DNA of 64,000 bases, from the NCBI RefSeq assembly GCF_009793355.1, contig NZ_WTKP01000002.1, forward strand, positions 1 through 64,000, in the 5' to 3' direction. Every line of letters begins with the position of its first letter. Position 1 is the first letter of the stretch. The DNA comes from Vreelandella zhuhanensis. Lineage in GTDB: Bacteria > Pseudomonadota > Gammaproteobacteria > Pseudomonadales > Halomonadaceae. The position numbers and the translations under genes were made by a program. Of the stretch, positions 1-8,690 are shown piece by piece. Below the pieces are notes generated by a model. The model had not been told where the DNA came from. It saw only the letters and a list, made by a program, of their open reading frames with translations, and made no database searches.

Positions 1-1
1 G

Positions 2-277
2 CGCTTCGTGGCGGTCTATGCCCGTGGTACGTCCAGCCAAGCGTTCGACGGGTCAGGGCCGGTGAAACGCGATAAGGGCGATTATAGTCAGTGTACGTTT
101 AACACAGGCAAGCGCTACCACGCGGACCTTAATGCCGCTTATAACATCGCCGCCCGCGGGCATGTTGTTTACCAAGGGCGTGGCCGCAAGGCTACCGCCC
201 GTGTGAGCTCGCAGACGCCGACTCGTACACCGCGAACCCCGGTCACGCTCTCCACGCTTTGGCAACAAAGCGCGTGA
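2..277 (+). pseudogene. tnpB: TnpB (IS200/IS605 family) C-terminal end, cut by the window edge
   Basis: The reading frame is open from the left edge, so this is the tail of a longer gene. The residues around positions 100-170 match the end of the TnpB RuvC domain: a GTSS-like turn, a single remaining zinc-ribbon Cys in YSQCTF, and the HADLNAAYNIAARG block that carries the last RuvC Asp. TnpB is an RNA-guided nuclease carried by IS605/IS1341-type elements and helps them persist at their sites. The last 40 residues are basic and low in complexity, as is common after the RuvC domain. No tnpA is visible in the window. Whether the gene is intact depends on sequence to the left. Confidence 0.8.
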
Positions 278-330
278 GAGTGATGGGAATCCGCGATTCT
301 ATTCTTTGAATGAATCGTCGGAGGGTTCAA
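200..330 (+). ncRNA. Candidate omegaRNA / right end of the tnpB element
   Basis: In IS200/IS605 elements the guide RNA of TnpB comes from the 3' end of tnpB plus the element right end, and the guide lies just outside it. Here a hairpin follows the stop codon: CCGCGATTC (291-299) pairs with GAATCGtCGG (312-321, one bulged T), leaving a 12-nt loop. It is followed by GGAGGGTTCAA, ending at 330, which resembles right ends of this family. The guide would then be about 331-350. The hairpin is seen; the RNA, its 5' limit and the exact end are inferred. Confidence 0.4.
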
Positions 331-464
331 ACAGATCTCTAGCCGATTGAGTTAGTCTATTTCCTTGAATATTAACAGCATTACCAACACCACTAGCCTG
401 TGGAGCAACTAACCCAGTTCGAGTAAGTCCGTTCAAAACAGCACTCGTAGTCAGTTCATTTACT

Positions 465-740
465 TCATATTTCAAATGTTACGTTTCCCATTTCAACAGT
501 CTCACATTCAGGATTTTTCAATGTTCCTTCAGCAATCACGGCGCCCTCTGAGTCGTAAATACAGACATTATCGAGAGATACTTTTCCATAGTGCTGCGCG
601 CCTCGATGCCATACCACAGTCCTCGGCTTGCTTGCCCCTTCTGCACCCGTAGTGGTTGAGCCGTCCCCGATAATATCCACTTCCTGTCCTGCCATGGAAT
701 GGTTACCAATTCTGATCGTTGCGTTCGTGTAGGTAGTCAT
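465..740 (-). CDS. Hypothetical protein, island cargo (91 aa)
   Basis: I do not recognise this small acidic protein. The chosen ATG at 740 has an AAAGGAG ribosome site 9 nt upstream; an in-frame ATG seven codons earlier has none and would overlap that site. The sequence is rich in Gly, Thr and Val with alternating polar and hydrophobic residues, which suggests a beta-rich fold, and it lacks a signal peptide or membrane segment. There are two Cys residues, in NVCIYD and NPECETV. It lies between a tnpB end and an integrase stub, and its base composition is lower in GC than the genes to the right. It is most simply a cargo gene of a decayed island. Confidence 0.6.
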   Translation of the reverse strand: MTTYTNATIRIGNHSMAGQEVDIIGDGSTTTGAEGASKPRTVVWHRGAQHYGKVSLDNVCIYDSEGAVIAEGTLKNPECETVEMGNVTFEI

Positions 741-1168
741 AGAGTCTCGCTCCTTTGTCATCCTGGAATACCCAAAACACTCCCATATAGATCGTCTCGC
801 AAGTGGCTGCCCATGACGACCCTATTCATGTTACACCCAGCCCATTGTAGTCGCACAGCATGTACAAGGCTGCTTTACCGCCGAGCGCCGAATGAGCGAG
901 CAGATCGGTGCTGCCGGGTCGCTCGACGACCTGGTAGCCTTCGACATCGAAGCGGAATTTACGGCAGCGCTGGAAGCGGTTAAAGCTATGTAGAGGTGTA
1001 GATAAATGCGCACCTGCACCAGATATGAGAAACTGCCGTCCTTTTTCCGGCGCTTGCGGATCGTTGCCATCACTGTCTCTCAGATGTACCCAATCAAAAG
1101 CGGCTCACGTAGCAAATATGTACAACGAACCAGGTAAAACGCCGCTCAACTACTAAATATGAACAGCC
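741..1168. other. Remnant-filled stretch upstream of dusA
   Basis: There is no intact gene here. Besides the integrase stub (1005-1070, minus), two short frames look protein-like but are mutually antisense. The plus frame is about 843-992, ending SEQIGAAGSLDDLVAF then EAVKAM and a stop. The minus frame covers about the same bases and contains FDVEGYQVVERPGS and KAALYMLCDYNG before its stop. Neither has a start with a ribosome site. I cannot tell which was the real gene. Confidence 0.4.
1005..1070 (-). pseudogene. Tyrosine recombinase (integrase) N-terminal stub
   Basis: The first 22 codons read MATIRKRRKKDGSFSYLVQV followed by RI. This is the typical start of the arm-type DNA-binding domain of phage and island integrases (MATIRKRG..G.W..Q.R pattern). 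Homology then stops abruptly and the frame runs into unrelated residues until 831. No catalytic domain (R...H.R...Y) is present. The gene began about 100 bp from dusA and pointed away from it, the arrangement expected of an integrase at an island end. It is surely non-functional. Confidence 0.6.
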
Positions 1169-2221
1169 ATGAATGATCACACAACCCCGCAAACCCGCAT
1201 GAAGCCTGACATCGCACGCCCTGCGCTGGATAGAACATTCTCCGTGGCGCCGATGATGGACTGGACGACCCGCGACTATCGCGCCTTTGCCCGTACGCTG
1301 ACGCGCCATGCACTGCTGTATACCGAGATGGTGACCACCGGTGCCATCTTGCATGGCACGCCGCGAGAGCGCTTTTTGGGCCATGAGGCCATCGAGCATC
1401 CACTCGCGCTTCAGCTGGGGGGAAGCAATGCCGGGGAGCTTGCCGAGTGCGCGGCGATTGCCCAGGCGTGGGGCTATGACGAGGTGAACCTCAACGTGGG
1501 TTGCCCCAGCGATCGGGTGCAGAACAATCTGATCGGCGCTTGTTTGATGGCGTACCCGGAAAAGGTCGCCGCCGCTGTGCGCGCCATGCAGGATGCCGTT
1601 TCGATCCCGGTGACGGTGAAATGCCGTATCGGTATCGATGACCAGGACGAAGATGCCGACCTGGAGCGATTCATCGCCACCGTCGCGGATGCCGGGTGCG
1701 AAGTTTTCATCGTGCACGCACGCAAGGCTTGGCTCCAGGGGCTTTCACCCAAGGCCAACCGTGATGTGCCACCGCTGAACTACCCGCGCGTGCATCGCTT
1801 GAAACAGAGCCGCTCCGAGCTGCATATCGGCATCAATGGGGGCATCAAGACGCTGGCCGAGTGCCGCGAGCATCTTGCGCATGTCGACAGCGTAATGATT
1901 GGCCGCGAAGCCTATCAGAACCCCTGGATGCTGGCCGGCGTCGACCAGGCGCTTTACGGCGAGCGCGGCCCGGCCTCTAGTCGAATGGCCGCCGCCCAGG
2001 CGTTTCGTCCTTATATCGCTCAGCGCCTGGAAGAAGGCGCCAAGCTCAACCACATCACCCGCCATTTGTTGGGGCTGTTCCAAGGCTGCCCCGGCGGGCG
2101 GCGGTTTCGTCGTCATCTGTCGGAACATGCGCACCTGGAAGGTGCCGGGTTGCGAATCTTCGACGATGCCTTGAGCCTGGTGCGTGAACCCGATACTCGC
2201 GAGATTGAATTGGCTCAGTAA
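1169..2221 (+). CDS. dusA: tRNA-dihydrouridine(20/20a) synthase DusA
   Basis: This FMN enzyme reduces U20/U20a in the tRNA D-loop using NADPH. The 350-residue length fits DusA. Diagnostic stretches are SVAPMMDWTTRDYR (residues 25-38), the catalytic Cys112 in NLNVGCPSDRVQ, VKCRIG, the DusA-specific ARKAWLQGLSPKANR, GINGGI and MIGREAYQNPW. The ribosome site before 1169 is weak; an ATG at 1199 is a possible alternative start and loses only a non-conserved N-terminus. The 5' end of dusA is a known integration site for islands and prophages, which fits the integrase stub and tnpB end just upstream. The 3' end overlaps the next gene tail-to-tail by 7 bp. Confidence 0.95.
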   Translation: MNDHTTPQTRMKPDIARPALDRTFSVAPMMDWTTRDYRAFARTLTRHALLYTEMVTTGAILHGTPRERFLGHEAIEHPLALQLGGSNAGELAECAAIAQAWGYDEVNLNVGCPSDRVQNNLIGACLMAYPEKVAAAVRAMQDAVSIPVTVKCRIGIDDQDEDADLERFIATVADAGCEVFIVHARKAWLQGLSPKANRDVPPLNYPRVHRLKQSRSELHIGINGGIKTLAECREHLAHVDSVMIGREAYQNPWMLAGVDQALYGERGPASSRMAAAQAFRPYIAQRLEEGAKLNHITRHLLGLFQGCPGGRRFRRHLSEHAHLEGAGLRIFDDALSLVREPDTREIELAQ

Positions 2222-3246
2222 AGCGAGTCGGGAGGCGGCGCCAGGCTTGAATTGAAGCTTTCCACCGCCGTTTCCGCCTCCTCGATCGCATCGAAGCGAG
2301 CGATATGGAACAACGCTTCTCCCTCGTTGGCCAATGGCAGGCGGCTCATGCCGATCACGATGCCATCGGCTATCGCTCGCACGGCACTTTCATCGTTGCC
2401 GAACGGATCGGCTATCTTGCCCAGCACCTCCCCCTTGGCCACGCGCGCGCCCAAACGTACTTGGGGTCTCAATATCCCGTCGATGGGCGCGCGAGCCCAG
2501 CTGGAACCATTGGCAAGTTCAGCCGCCGGCGGGGGGCGTCGACGCTGCTCGCCGGTAAGCATGCCCAGGCGACGCATGACGCGCAGCACCCCGCGCACGC
2601 CGGGTGAAATCGCCCACTCATCGAAACGCAGTGCCTCCCCGGCTTCGTAGGTCAGCACCGGAATTCCGCGATTCTGGGCATAGTGGCGCAAGCTGCCCTC
2701 GCGCAATTCTGCATTGAGCACCACCGGCGCACCGAATGCATCGGCCATACGCTCGGTTTCACTGCCGGGGCGAAGTTGCGCCCGGATCTGGGGCAAGTTG
2801 GTACGGTGAATCGCGCCGGTGTGAAGGTCGATCACATGCGTGGCCTGGTCGACGATCTGCTCACGAAACAAGGTGGCAATACGTCCGCCCAGGGAACCCG
2901 ATTCACTGCCAGGAAAGCATCGATTGAGATCGCGCCTGTCCGGCAGATAGCGGGTCTGCTGCAAGAAACCGAAGACGTTGACCACAGGAACCGCTATCAG
3001 CGTTCCCTTCAGGTTATTGATGGCTTTGGAGCGCAGCACACGGCGCACGATTTCCACGCCGTTGATCTCGTCGCCATGAATGCCGCCGCATACCAACAAG
3101 ACCGGCCCCTCCTTGCGCCCATGTACCACCTCGACGGGAATATGCAGCGGGGTATGGGTATATAGCCGAGCCACCGGCACATCGATTTGCAAGCGTTGGC
3201 CGGGATTCACTTTTTCTCCTGCCAATTCAAAAGCGGCACGCACCAT
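2215..3246 (-). CDS. Succinylglutamate desuccinylase/aspartoacylase family zinc hydrolase
   Basis: A 343-residue M14-like metallo-amidohydrolase. The first zinc motif is GGIHGDE (His57 and Glu60), followed by DRRDLNRCFPG for substrate carboxylate binding and by the third ligand in VIDLHTG. A C-terminal barrel part (about 250-330, with GARVAKGEVLGKI) is typical of this subgroup rather than of AstE or human aspartoacylase. The natural substrate is unknown; N-acylated amino acids or related amides are likely. The start at 3246 has a GGGGGAAG site just upstream. It is a single gene, divergent from the efflux regulator at 3425. Confidence 0.8.
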   Translation of the reverse strand: MVRAAFELAGEKVNPGQRLQIDVPVARLYTHTPLHIPVEVVHGRKEGPVLLVCGGIHGDEINGVEIVRRVLRSKAINNLKGTLIAVPVVNVFGFLQQTRYLPDRRDLNRCFPGSESGSLGGRIATLFREQIVDQATHVIDLHTGAIHRTNLPQIRAQLRPGSETERMADAFGAPVVLNAELREGSLRHYAQNRGIPVLTYEAGEALRFDEWAISPGVRGVLRVMRRLGMLTGEQRRRPPPAAELANGSSWARAPIDGILRPQVRLGARVAKGEVLGKIADPFGNDESAVRAIADGIVIGMSRLPLANEGEALFHIARFDAIEEAETAVESFNSSLAPPPDSLY

Positions 3247-3334
3247 ATACTTCCCCCTGGAAACGAAAGTGTCTTTATAACGTCATAGGCAAGGCATGAC
3301 GAGCCTTTCCATGACAGTTTGCCACTTTCAACAT

Positions 3335-3356
3335 ACAATCATGCATGTATCAATGC
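3335..3356. promoter_or_regulatory. Probable TetR-family operator in the regulator's own promoter region
   Basis: The 22 bases ACAATCATGCATGTATCAAT+GC match the centre of the perfect palindrome at 8694-8719 at 18 of 22 positions, counted by eye. They lie 69 bp upstream of the repressor start. Two copies of a rare sequence next to a TetR gene and its pump imply autoregulation. Binding itself is inferred. Confidence 0.6.
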
Positions 3357-3424
3357 TTTTGCATGCCCTATCGGATAAAATCAATCCATTCCCACCAGCG
3401 GCAGCTTACGACAGGAGGAGCCCT

Positions 3425-4057
3425 ATGGCTCGGCGCACAAAGGCAGAAGCGGCCGCCACACGTGAGGCGCTTCTCGATGCGGCAGAAGAGATGTTCATGG
3501 AGCACGGGGTGGCGCGCACCTCACTTGAGCAGATCGCTCGGCATGCAGGAATGACGCGAGGTGCAGTCTATTGGCACTTCAAGAACAAGAGCGATGTCTT
3601 TCACGCCATGCTCGAACGGGTTCGCATGCCGTTTCAAGACCTGGTGGATGAAATCGAGACGCTGGAACATGACGTCTCGTCGCTGGAAGCCATACGCATT
3701 GCCTGCCTGAGAGGTTTTTCCCGCCTCGAACAGCCGCGCTACCATCGTGTGCATTCGATTCTTATTCATCGTTGTGAATTTTTCAGTGATATCGACCCCA
3801 TCGCCATGCAGACGGAAATCGCCGAAGAGTGTCACACCTCGCTTCAGGAACACTTCACGCTTGCCTCACAGAAAGGCGCTTTACGTTCCGATCTTTCCGC
3901 TTCGGTGGCCGCCGACCTCCTGCATGCCACCCTGGGTGGGCTGTTTCATGAATGGCTGCGCAACCCTGAACGCTTCTCTATCCGTGAACGCGGCGAAACG
4001 CTTATCAATCAATTGCTGCTGTTGATGAGTCCTCCTCCGTTCTCTGCGTCTGCGTAA
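3425..4057 (+). CDS. TetR/AcrR-family repressor of the adjacent RND efflux pump
   Basis: A 210-residue regulator. Residues 8-55 form the TetR helix-turn-helix domain: TREALLDAAEEMF, then TSLEQIARHAGMTRGAVYWH and FKNKSDVF. The C-terminal part resembles AcrR/TtgR ligand-binding domains, which sense drugs and solvents. The ATG at 3425 was chosen because AGGAGGAG ends 4 nt before it; upstream in-frame codons lack a site. It is convergent with the pump genes, whose operator (8694-8719) has a near copy upstream of this gene at 3335-3356. The context indicates an AcrR/TtgR-type repressor of the pump and of itself. Confidence 0.88.
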   Translation: MARRTKAEAAATREALLDAAEEMFMEHGVARTSLEQIARHAGMTRGAVYWHFKNKSDVFHAMLERVRMPFQDLVDEIETLEHDVSSLEAIRIACLRGFSRLEQPRYHRVHSILIHRCEFFSDIDPIAMQTEIAEECHTSLQEHFTLASQKGALRSDLSASVAADLLHATLGGLFHEWLRNPERFSIRERGETLINQLLLLMSPPPFSASA

Positions 4058-4111
4058 CTCTTCAAGACCAGACAGGTGACGTTAACCTTACTCGGACACA
4101 CCACGAGAAAA

Positions 4112-4136
4112 GGGCGCCATCCAAATGAATGACGCC
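4112..4136 (-). terminator. Rho-independent terminator of the efflux operon
   Basis: On the minus strand GGGCGTCAT pairs with ATGGCGCCC (8 of 9 positions) around an 8-nt loop, followed by TTTTCT. It lies about 30 bp beyond the stop of the RND permease and serves that strand; the plus strand lacks a T-run. Confidence 0.7.
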
Positions 4137-4166
4137 CCTCGAAAACGCTTAACGTTCGCGTGAAAC

Positions 4167-7100
4167 TTAGCGCTCGCTTAAAGCTTTGCGTTCAACCGCC
4201 GGTTGCTGTTCACGATGGTCGCCTATTGCCATCTTGCGCTGCAGCCAATCCGAGATATGCGCAATCATCGCATAGAAACTGGGAACGAACAGACTCCCCA
4301 GGATCGCCACCGATACCATGCCTACCGCCACGGTAGTACCGATATGATGGCTGCTGACGTTGCTGGCCCCGGTGGCCAATGCCAACGGCAGGGTACCGAG
4401 AATGAATGCCAGTGAGGTCATCACGATCGGCCGGAAACGCAGTTCAGCGGCGGTAATGGCGGCCTCACGAATCGACTTGCCCTGCTCCTTGCGCTGCAGC
4501 TCGGCGAACTCGACGATCAGGATGGCGTTCTTTGCCGCCAGCCCCACCACCACCAGCATGCCGATCTCCACGTAGACACTGGTATCCAGCCCGCGCATTG
4601 CAATGCCGCCGATACCGCCAAGGAAAGCAAAGGGTGTGGCGGTGAGTACCGCCAGCGGCAGCGACCAGCTCTCGTATTGCGCCGCCAGAATCAAGAACAC
4701 CATCAGCAAACCGAAGACGATGGCCAGGGTGGCGGCACCCCCCATCTGGCTTTCCTGGTAGGCGGTACCGGTCCAGCCCATGGCCCAGCCGGAGCCCAGG
4801 GTCTCCTCGACAATCTTTTCCATGGTGGTGACCGCCTGGCTGGAGCTGTAGCCCGGCGCCGGACCGCCTTGGAACTGAGCACCCAGGTAGACGCCGAAAC
4901 GCGATACCACCGCAGGCTTGGCCTGACGCTCAAGGGTCACGAATTCAGACAGAGGAATACGCTCTCCGTTGCCACCCCTTACATGCACCCGGCTGATATC
5001 ATCCGGCGTTCTGCGGAATTCATCCTCGTTTTGCAGATAGACCTGGAAGTTGCGGTTCTGATAGCTGAAGAAATTGACGAAGCCGCTGCCGAAGGTATTC
5101 GACAGGGTCGCATTCAGGTCCTCCAGCGCCACCCCATAGCTGAGCGCCTTCTGCCGGTCGATCTCGGCACGGTAACCCGGCACGTTGACATTGAAGGTGG
5201 TGAACACCTGTTGCAGGGCGGGATGCTGATTGGCCGCCTGCATGATCCGTACCGAGGCCTGGTACAGCTCTTGGGAAGAAGCCCCCTCCAAGGATTGTAG
5301 GTAACCGGTGAAGCCCCCGGTGGTGGAAAGTCCCATGATCGGCGGCATGTTGAAGCCCATGGCCGAGCCTCCCGGCACTTGGGCTCCCAACTGCATTACC
5401 CGCCCCACCAGCTCCTCGGCAGTCAGCTCACGCTCCGCCCAGGGCGCCATATTGATGAACATGACACCCCGCGCGGAGTTCACCGCGCTGGAGAGGATAT
5501 CGTAACCGGCGACCGCCGCCACGTAGCTGACGCCTGGAATTTCCTCTATGCGCGAGCTCAGCTCATCCATGTAGTCCTGGGTGCGCGCCAAGGAGGCGGA
5601 GTCCGGCAGCTGCACACTGGCCAGCACGATGCCTTGGTCGGTCTCCGGCACCAGGGTCGAAGGAGTGATCTGATACAGCCACCAGGAACCAGCCCCCACC
5701 AGGGCGACCAGCAACAATGCCAGCCCCCAGAAACGTACCAGGGCTTTCACCAGCCATATATAAGCCGCAGTTATCGCCGCAAAAAGCCGGTCAAAAAGAC
5801 GCAAGGGCGTATTGAGGACACGCCTGAACTTGGACTCGTCCTTCTCGTGCAGCTTGCGCTTGATGAAGATGGCCGAAAGTGCCGGGGTAAAGGTCAATGC
5901 CATCAACGCCGAGAAGGCCACCGAGATCGCCACCGTCAGCGCAAACTGCTGATATATCTGCCCGGTGAAGCCACCCAGAAAGGCAACAGGAACGAATACC
6001 GCCGCCATGATCAGCGAGGTGGCAATGACGGGGCCGCCCACCTCTCGCATGGCGCGAACGGTAGCCTGGATGACGGTAATTTCCTCATCCTCGCTGAGCA
6101 CCCTCTCGACGTTTTCCACCACCAGGATGGCGTCATCGACCACGATGCCGATCGATAGCACCAGCGCAAACAGCGTCAACAGGTTGATGGAGAAGCCGAA
6201 CATGAAGAAGCCGGCGAAGGTGGCCAGTACCGCTACCGGAACCACCGACATGGCGATCACCGTGAAGCGCCAGTTTTGCAGGAAGATAAACAGAATGACG
6301 CCCACGATCAGGAAGGCCTCGACAAAAACCGTGAGCACGGTATTCACCGAGGCATCGATGAACAGGGTGGTGTCGTAGGGCACCACGTATTCCAGGCCCG
6401 GCGGAAAACGCCCTTCCAGATCGGCCATGGTCGCCTTGACCGCCTCGGCGGTTTCCAGCGCATTGGCCCCCGGTTGTTGGTTGATGATGATCGGCGTCAT
6501 GCTGGCGCCGTTGAGTTCGGCGTTGACACCATAGAAGGAGGCTCCCAGCTCTACACGTGCCACGTCCTGCAGCAGCAGGGAAGAACCATCCGGATTGGTG
6601 CGCAGGAAGATCTCACGGAAGTCGGCGACATCGTTGAGCCGCCCGCCCGCAGTGATGGTGTAAGTAAAGGCCCGGGGCTCAGACTGGGGCGGGGCCGCCA
6701 GGCTGCCCGCCGGCACCTCGGTGTTCTGGGCACGGATCGCCGCGGCCACCTCGGTGGGCGTCAAGTTGTACTGAGCCAGCTTGTCCGGATCCATCCAGAT
6801 GCGCATGGCGAACTCGCCGCCTCCCAATACCTCGGCATTACCTACGCCAGGCACCTGACGCAATTCGTTGAGAATATTGAGTGTGGCGTAGTTCTGCATG
6901 AAGGTGCTGCTGTAGTCGCCCTCCGGCGAAATCAGCGCCACCAGCATCAAGATCGAGCTGGAGCTGAGCTCCACCTGCACACCCTGGGTCTGCACCGCCT
7001 CGGGCAACTGGGATAGCGCTCCCTGTACACGGTTGTTGACGTTGATGGTATTGATGTCGCCGTCGGTACCGATGTCGAAGGCGACGTTCAGACTCATCGA

Positions 7101-7364
7101 GCCGTTGTCGGCACTGGTCGAGCTCATGTAGAGCATGTTCTCGACCCCGTTGATCGCTTCGGCCAGCGGCGCCGCCACCGTCTGTGCCACCGTCTCGGCG
7201 TCGGCACCGGGGAAGCGAGCCTGCACAGAGACCGAAGGCGGCACCACGCTGGGGTACTGCTCGACGGGTAGCACGCGCATACTCATCACCCCAACCAAGG
7301 TCAGGATGATCGCCAGTACCGTGGCGAAGATCGGCCGCTTGATGAAGAAGTTGGAGAAATTCAT
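4167..7364 (-). CDS. RND multidrug efflux permease (AcrB/MexB type, HAE1)
   Basis: The inner-membrane proton-driven pump protein of a tripartite drug exporter, 1065 residues, the normal size. It opens with MNFSNFFIKRPIFATVLAII (TM1), shows two large periplasmic loops and carries the proton-relay aspartates in GIVVDDAILVVENVERV (near residue 407). A second membrane half ends near GLAAKNAILIVEFAEL, where Lys940 of AcrB is conserved. AcrB-like loop residues such as PGVGNAEVLGG are present. Its ATG overlaps the adaptor stop by 4 bp, so the two are translationally coupled. Substrates cannot be read from the sequence; AcrB/MexB/TtgB relatives expel lipophilic drugs, dyes and solvents. Confidence 0.93.
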   Translation of the reverse strand: MNFSNFFIKRPIFATVLAIILTLVGVMSMRVLPVEQYPSVVPPSVSVQARFPGADAETVAQTVAAPLAEAINGVENMLYMSSTSADNGSMSLNVAFDIGTDGDINTINVNNRVQGALSQLPEAVQTQGVQVELSSSSILMLVALISPEGDYSSTFMQNYATLNILNELRQVPGVGNAEVLGGGEFAMRIWMDPDKLAQYNLTPTEVAAAIRAQNTEVPAGSLAAPPQSEPRAFTYTITAGGRLNDVADFREIFLRTNPDGSSLLLQDVARVELGASFYGVNAELNGASMTPIIINQQPGANALETAEAVKATMADLEGRFPPGLEYVVPYDTTLFIDASVNTVLTVFVEAFLIVGVILFIFLQNWRFTVIAMSVVPVAVLATFAGFFMFGFSINLLTLFALVLSIGIVVDDAILVVENVERVLSEDEEITVIQATVRAMREVGGPVIATSLIMAAVFVPVAFLGGFTGQIYQQFALTVAISVAFSALMALTFTPALSAIFIKRKLHEKDESKFRRVLNTPLRLFDRLFAAITAAYIWLVKALVRFWGLALLLVALVGAGSWWLYQITPSTLVPETDQGIVLASVQLPDSASLARTQDYMDELSSRIEEIPGVSYVAAVAGYDILSSAVNSARGVMFINMAPWAERELTAEELVGRVMQLGAQVPGGSAMGFNMPPIMGLSTTGGFTGYLQSLEGASSQELYQASVRIMQAANQHPALQQVFTTFNVNVPGYRAEIDRQKALSYGVALEDLNATLSNTFGSGFVNFFSYQNRNFQVYLQNEDEFRRTPDDISRVHVRGGNGERIPLSEFVTLERQAKPAVVSRFGVYLGAQFQGGPAPGYSSSQAVTTMEKIVEETLGSGWAMGWTGTAYQESQMGGAATLAIVFGLLMVFLILAAQYESWSLPLAVLTATPFAFLGGIGGIAMRGLDTSVYVEIGMLVVVGLAAKNAILIVEFAELQRKEQGKSIREAAITAAELRFRPIVMTSLAFILGTLPLALATGASNVSSHHIGTTVAVGMVSVAILGSLFVPSFYAMIAHISDWLQRKMAIGDHREQQPAVERKALSER

Positions 7365-8653
7365 GGGGTACTTTCCCCCTCCTCTTCATCCGCCGGGACA
7401 GTCGGTCCACCCGTGGCCTGCTCTTGGATTACTTCACGGATTTCGGCCTGTTCCTCAGCTTGTTCTTGCGCCTGCTCTTGCTCTACGTCCTCGACGAGTT
7501 CTTCAGCATCTTCTTCAAAGGGTTGTGGTTCGATCGGTGTGCCGGGCTCGATACCAGCCGGGTCGCCAACGATCACCCGTTCGCCGGGCTCGATACCGCC
7601 GCGCAGTATCTGCCAGGGACCGGCCACTTCGCCCAGATCCACGGTGCGGGCACGGGCCACGTTATCCTCATCCAGCACGAACACTTGAGGCCCCATCAGC
7701 CCCTGCGTCAGGGCAATCTCGGGCACTGCCAGGACATCGAAACGCTTCAAGCCTTCGATACGCACACGGGCGAACTGGCCCGGCAGCACGCGGCCGTCAG
7801 GATTGGCGAAGCTAGCGCTGGCTTGTACGGTGCTGGTGGCCTCGTCCACCCGCGAGCCGAGAAAGTCCAGATGGCCCTGCAGGCGCTCGCTATCTCCATT
7901 GCCTTGAGAGGAAACCTCCAGGCTGGCGCCGATCTCCTCGATGGACTGGCCTTCGAGCTGACGTCGCAACTCAAAAGCATCGCGCTGGGGCAACTGAAAG
8001 CGCACTTCCAGGGGGTCGAGCGGCGTGATGGTGGCAAGCTCAGTTCCGGCATTGACCAGATTGCCCACATTGATCTGGCTTAGACCGATCATGCCGGCGA
8101 CGGGCGCCGAGACTTCGGTATAGCCCAGGTCGATTTCGGCACTTTCCAATGCCGCTTGTGCCTGTGCCACACGGGCCTGGGCCACGGCCAGTTCGGCACG
8201 CGCCTGATCGTATTCCTGGCGGCTGACCGAATTCTGGCTAAGCAACCGCTCGAAGCGTTCGGCATCGCGCTGAGCACGGGCCAGTTCGGCACGCGCGCTC
8301 TGCAAGTCCGCTTCACGCTGATTCACTGTGGCCTGGTAGAAATCAGGTTCGATGGAATACAGCTGCTGGCCTTTTTCCACCAACTGGCCCGGCTCGAAAT
8401 GACGTTGTTCAAGAAAACCCGTCACCCGCGCCACCAGGGTGACTTCGTCATCACTACGCAGCAAGGAGGGATATGATTTATCCAAGGGCAAGTCCTGGAG
8501 AGCCGCTTCCATCACTGCCACCGGATGGGGAGGAGTCTCTTGTTGCTCGGCGGAGGCCTGCTGCTCCGGGGCCTCCTGGCCACAAGCCGCCAGCAACGTG
8601 CCCATGCCCACCGCCAGCAAGGCAAGGCGGACACCGCTAACCATCGTTCTCAT
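7361..8653 (-). CDS. RND efflux periplasmic adaptor lipoprotein (AcrA/MexA type)
   Basis: Membrane fusion protein, about 430 residues from the ATG at 8653. A signal peptide ends in the lipobox LLAAC, so it is an inner-membrane lipoprotein. The biotinyl-lipoyl halves (FLEQRHFEPGQLVEKGQQLY and later EVSAPVAGMIGLSQINVGNL) flank a coiled-coil hairpin (about residues 100-170). Beta-barrel and membrane-proximal parts follow. Unusual is the C-terminal tail of about 55 residues, very acidic and Gln-rich (EQEQAQEQAEEQAE), built on 12-bp DNA repeats at about 7447-7482; AcrA and MexA lack such a tail. The nearby upstream ATGs lie in the operator region and are not credible. It is first in a two-gene operon with the permease. 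Confidence 0.92.
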   Translation of the reverse strand: MRTMVSGVRLALLAVGMGTLLAACGQEAPEQQASAEQQETPPHPVAVMEAALQDLPLDKSYPSLLRSDDEVTLVARVTGFLEQRHFEPGQLVEKGQQLYSIEPDFYQATVNQREADLQSARAELARAQRDAERFERLLSQNSVSRQEYDQARAELAVAQARVAQAQAALESAEIDLGYTEVSAPVAGMIGLSQINVGNLVNAGTELATITPLDPLEVRFQLPQRDAFELRRQLEGQSIEEIGASLEVSSQGNGDSERLQGHLDFLGSRVDEATSTVQASASFANPDGRVLPGQFARVRIEGLKRFDVLAVPEIALTQGLMGPQVFVLDEDNVARARTVDLGEVAGPWQILRGGIEPGERVIVGDPAGIEPGTPIEPQPFEEDAEELVEDVEQEQAQEQAEEQAEIREVIQEQATGGPTVPADEEEGESTP

Positions 8654-8690
8654 ACGTTTATATCCCGTTGCGTGCGTGAAAAGTTGACGT

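Noticed and set aside
800..822. Possible left att site resembling the dusA 5' end
   Set aside because: Only a loose match (about 12 of 19 bases) to 1243-1262, not enough to name an attachment site.
2252..3165. Long plus-strand frames opposite the aspartoacylase-like gene
   Set aside because: They are shadows of a real gene with conserved zinc motifs on the minus strand; no ribosome sites or family features.
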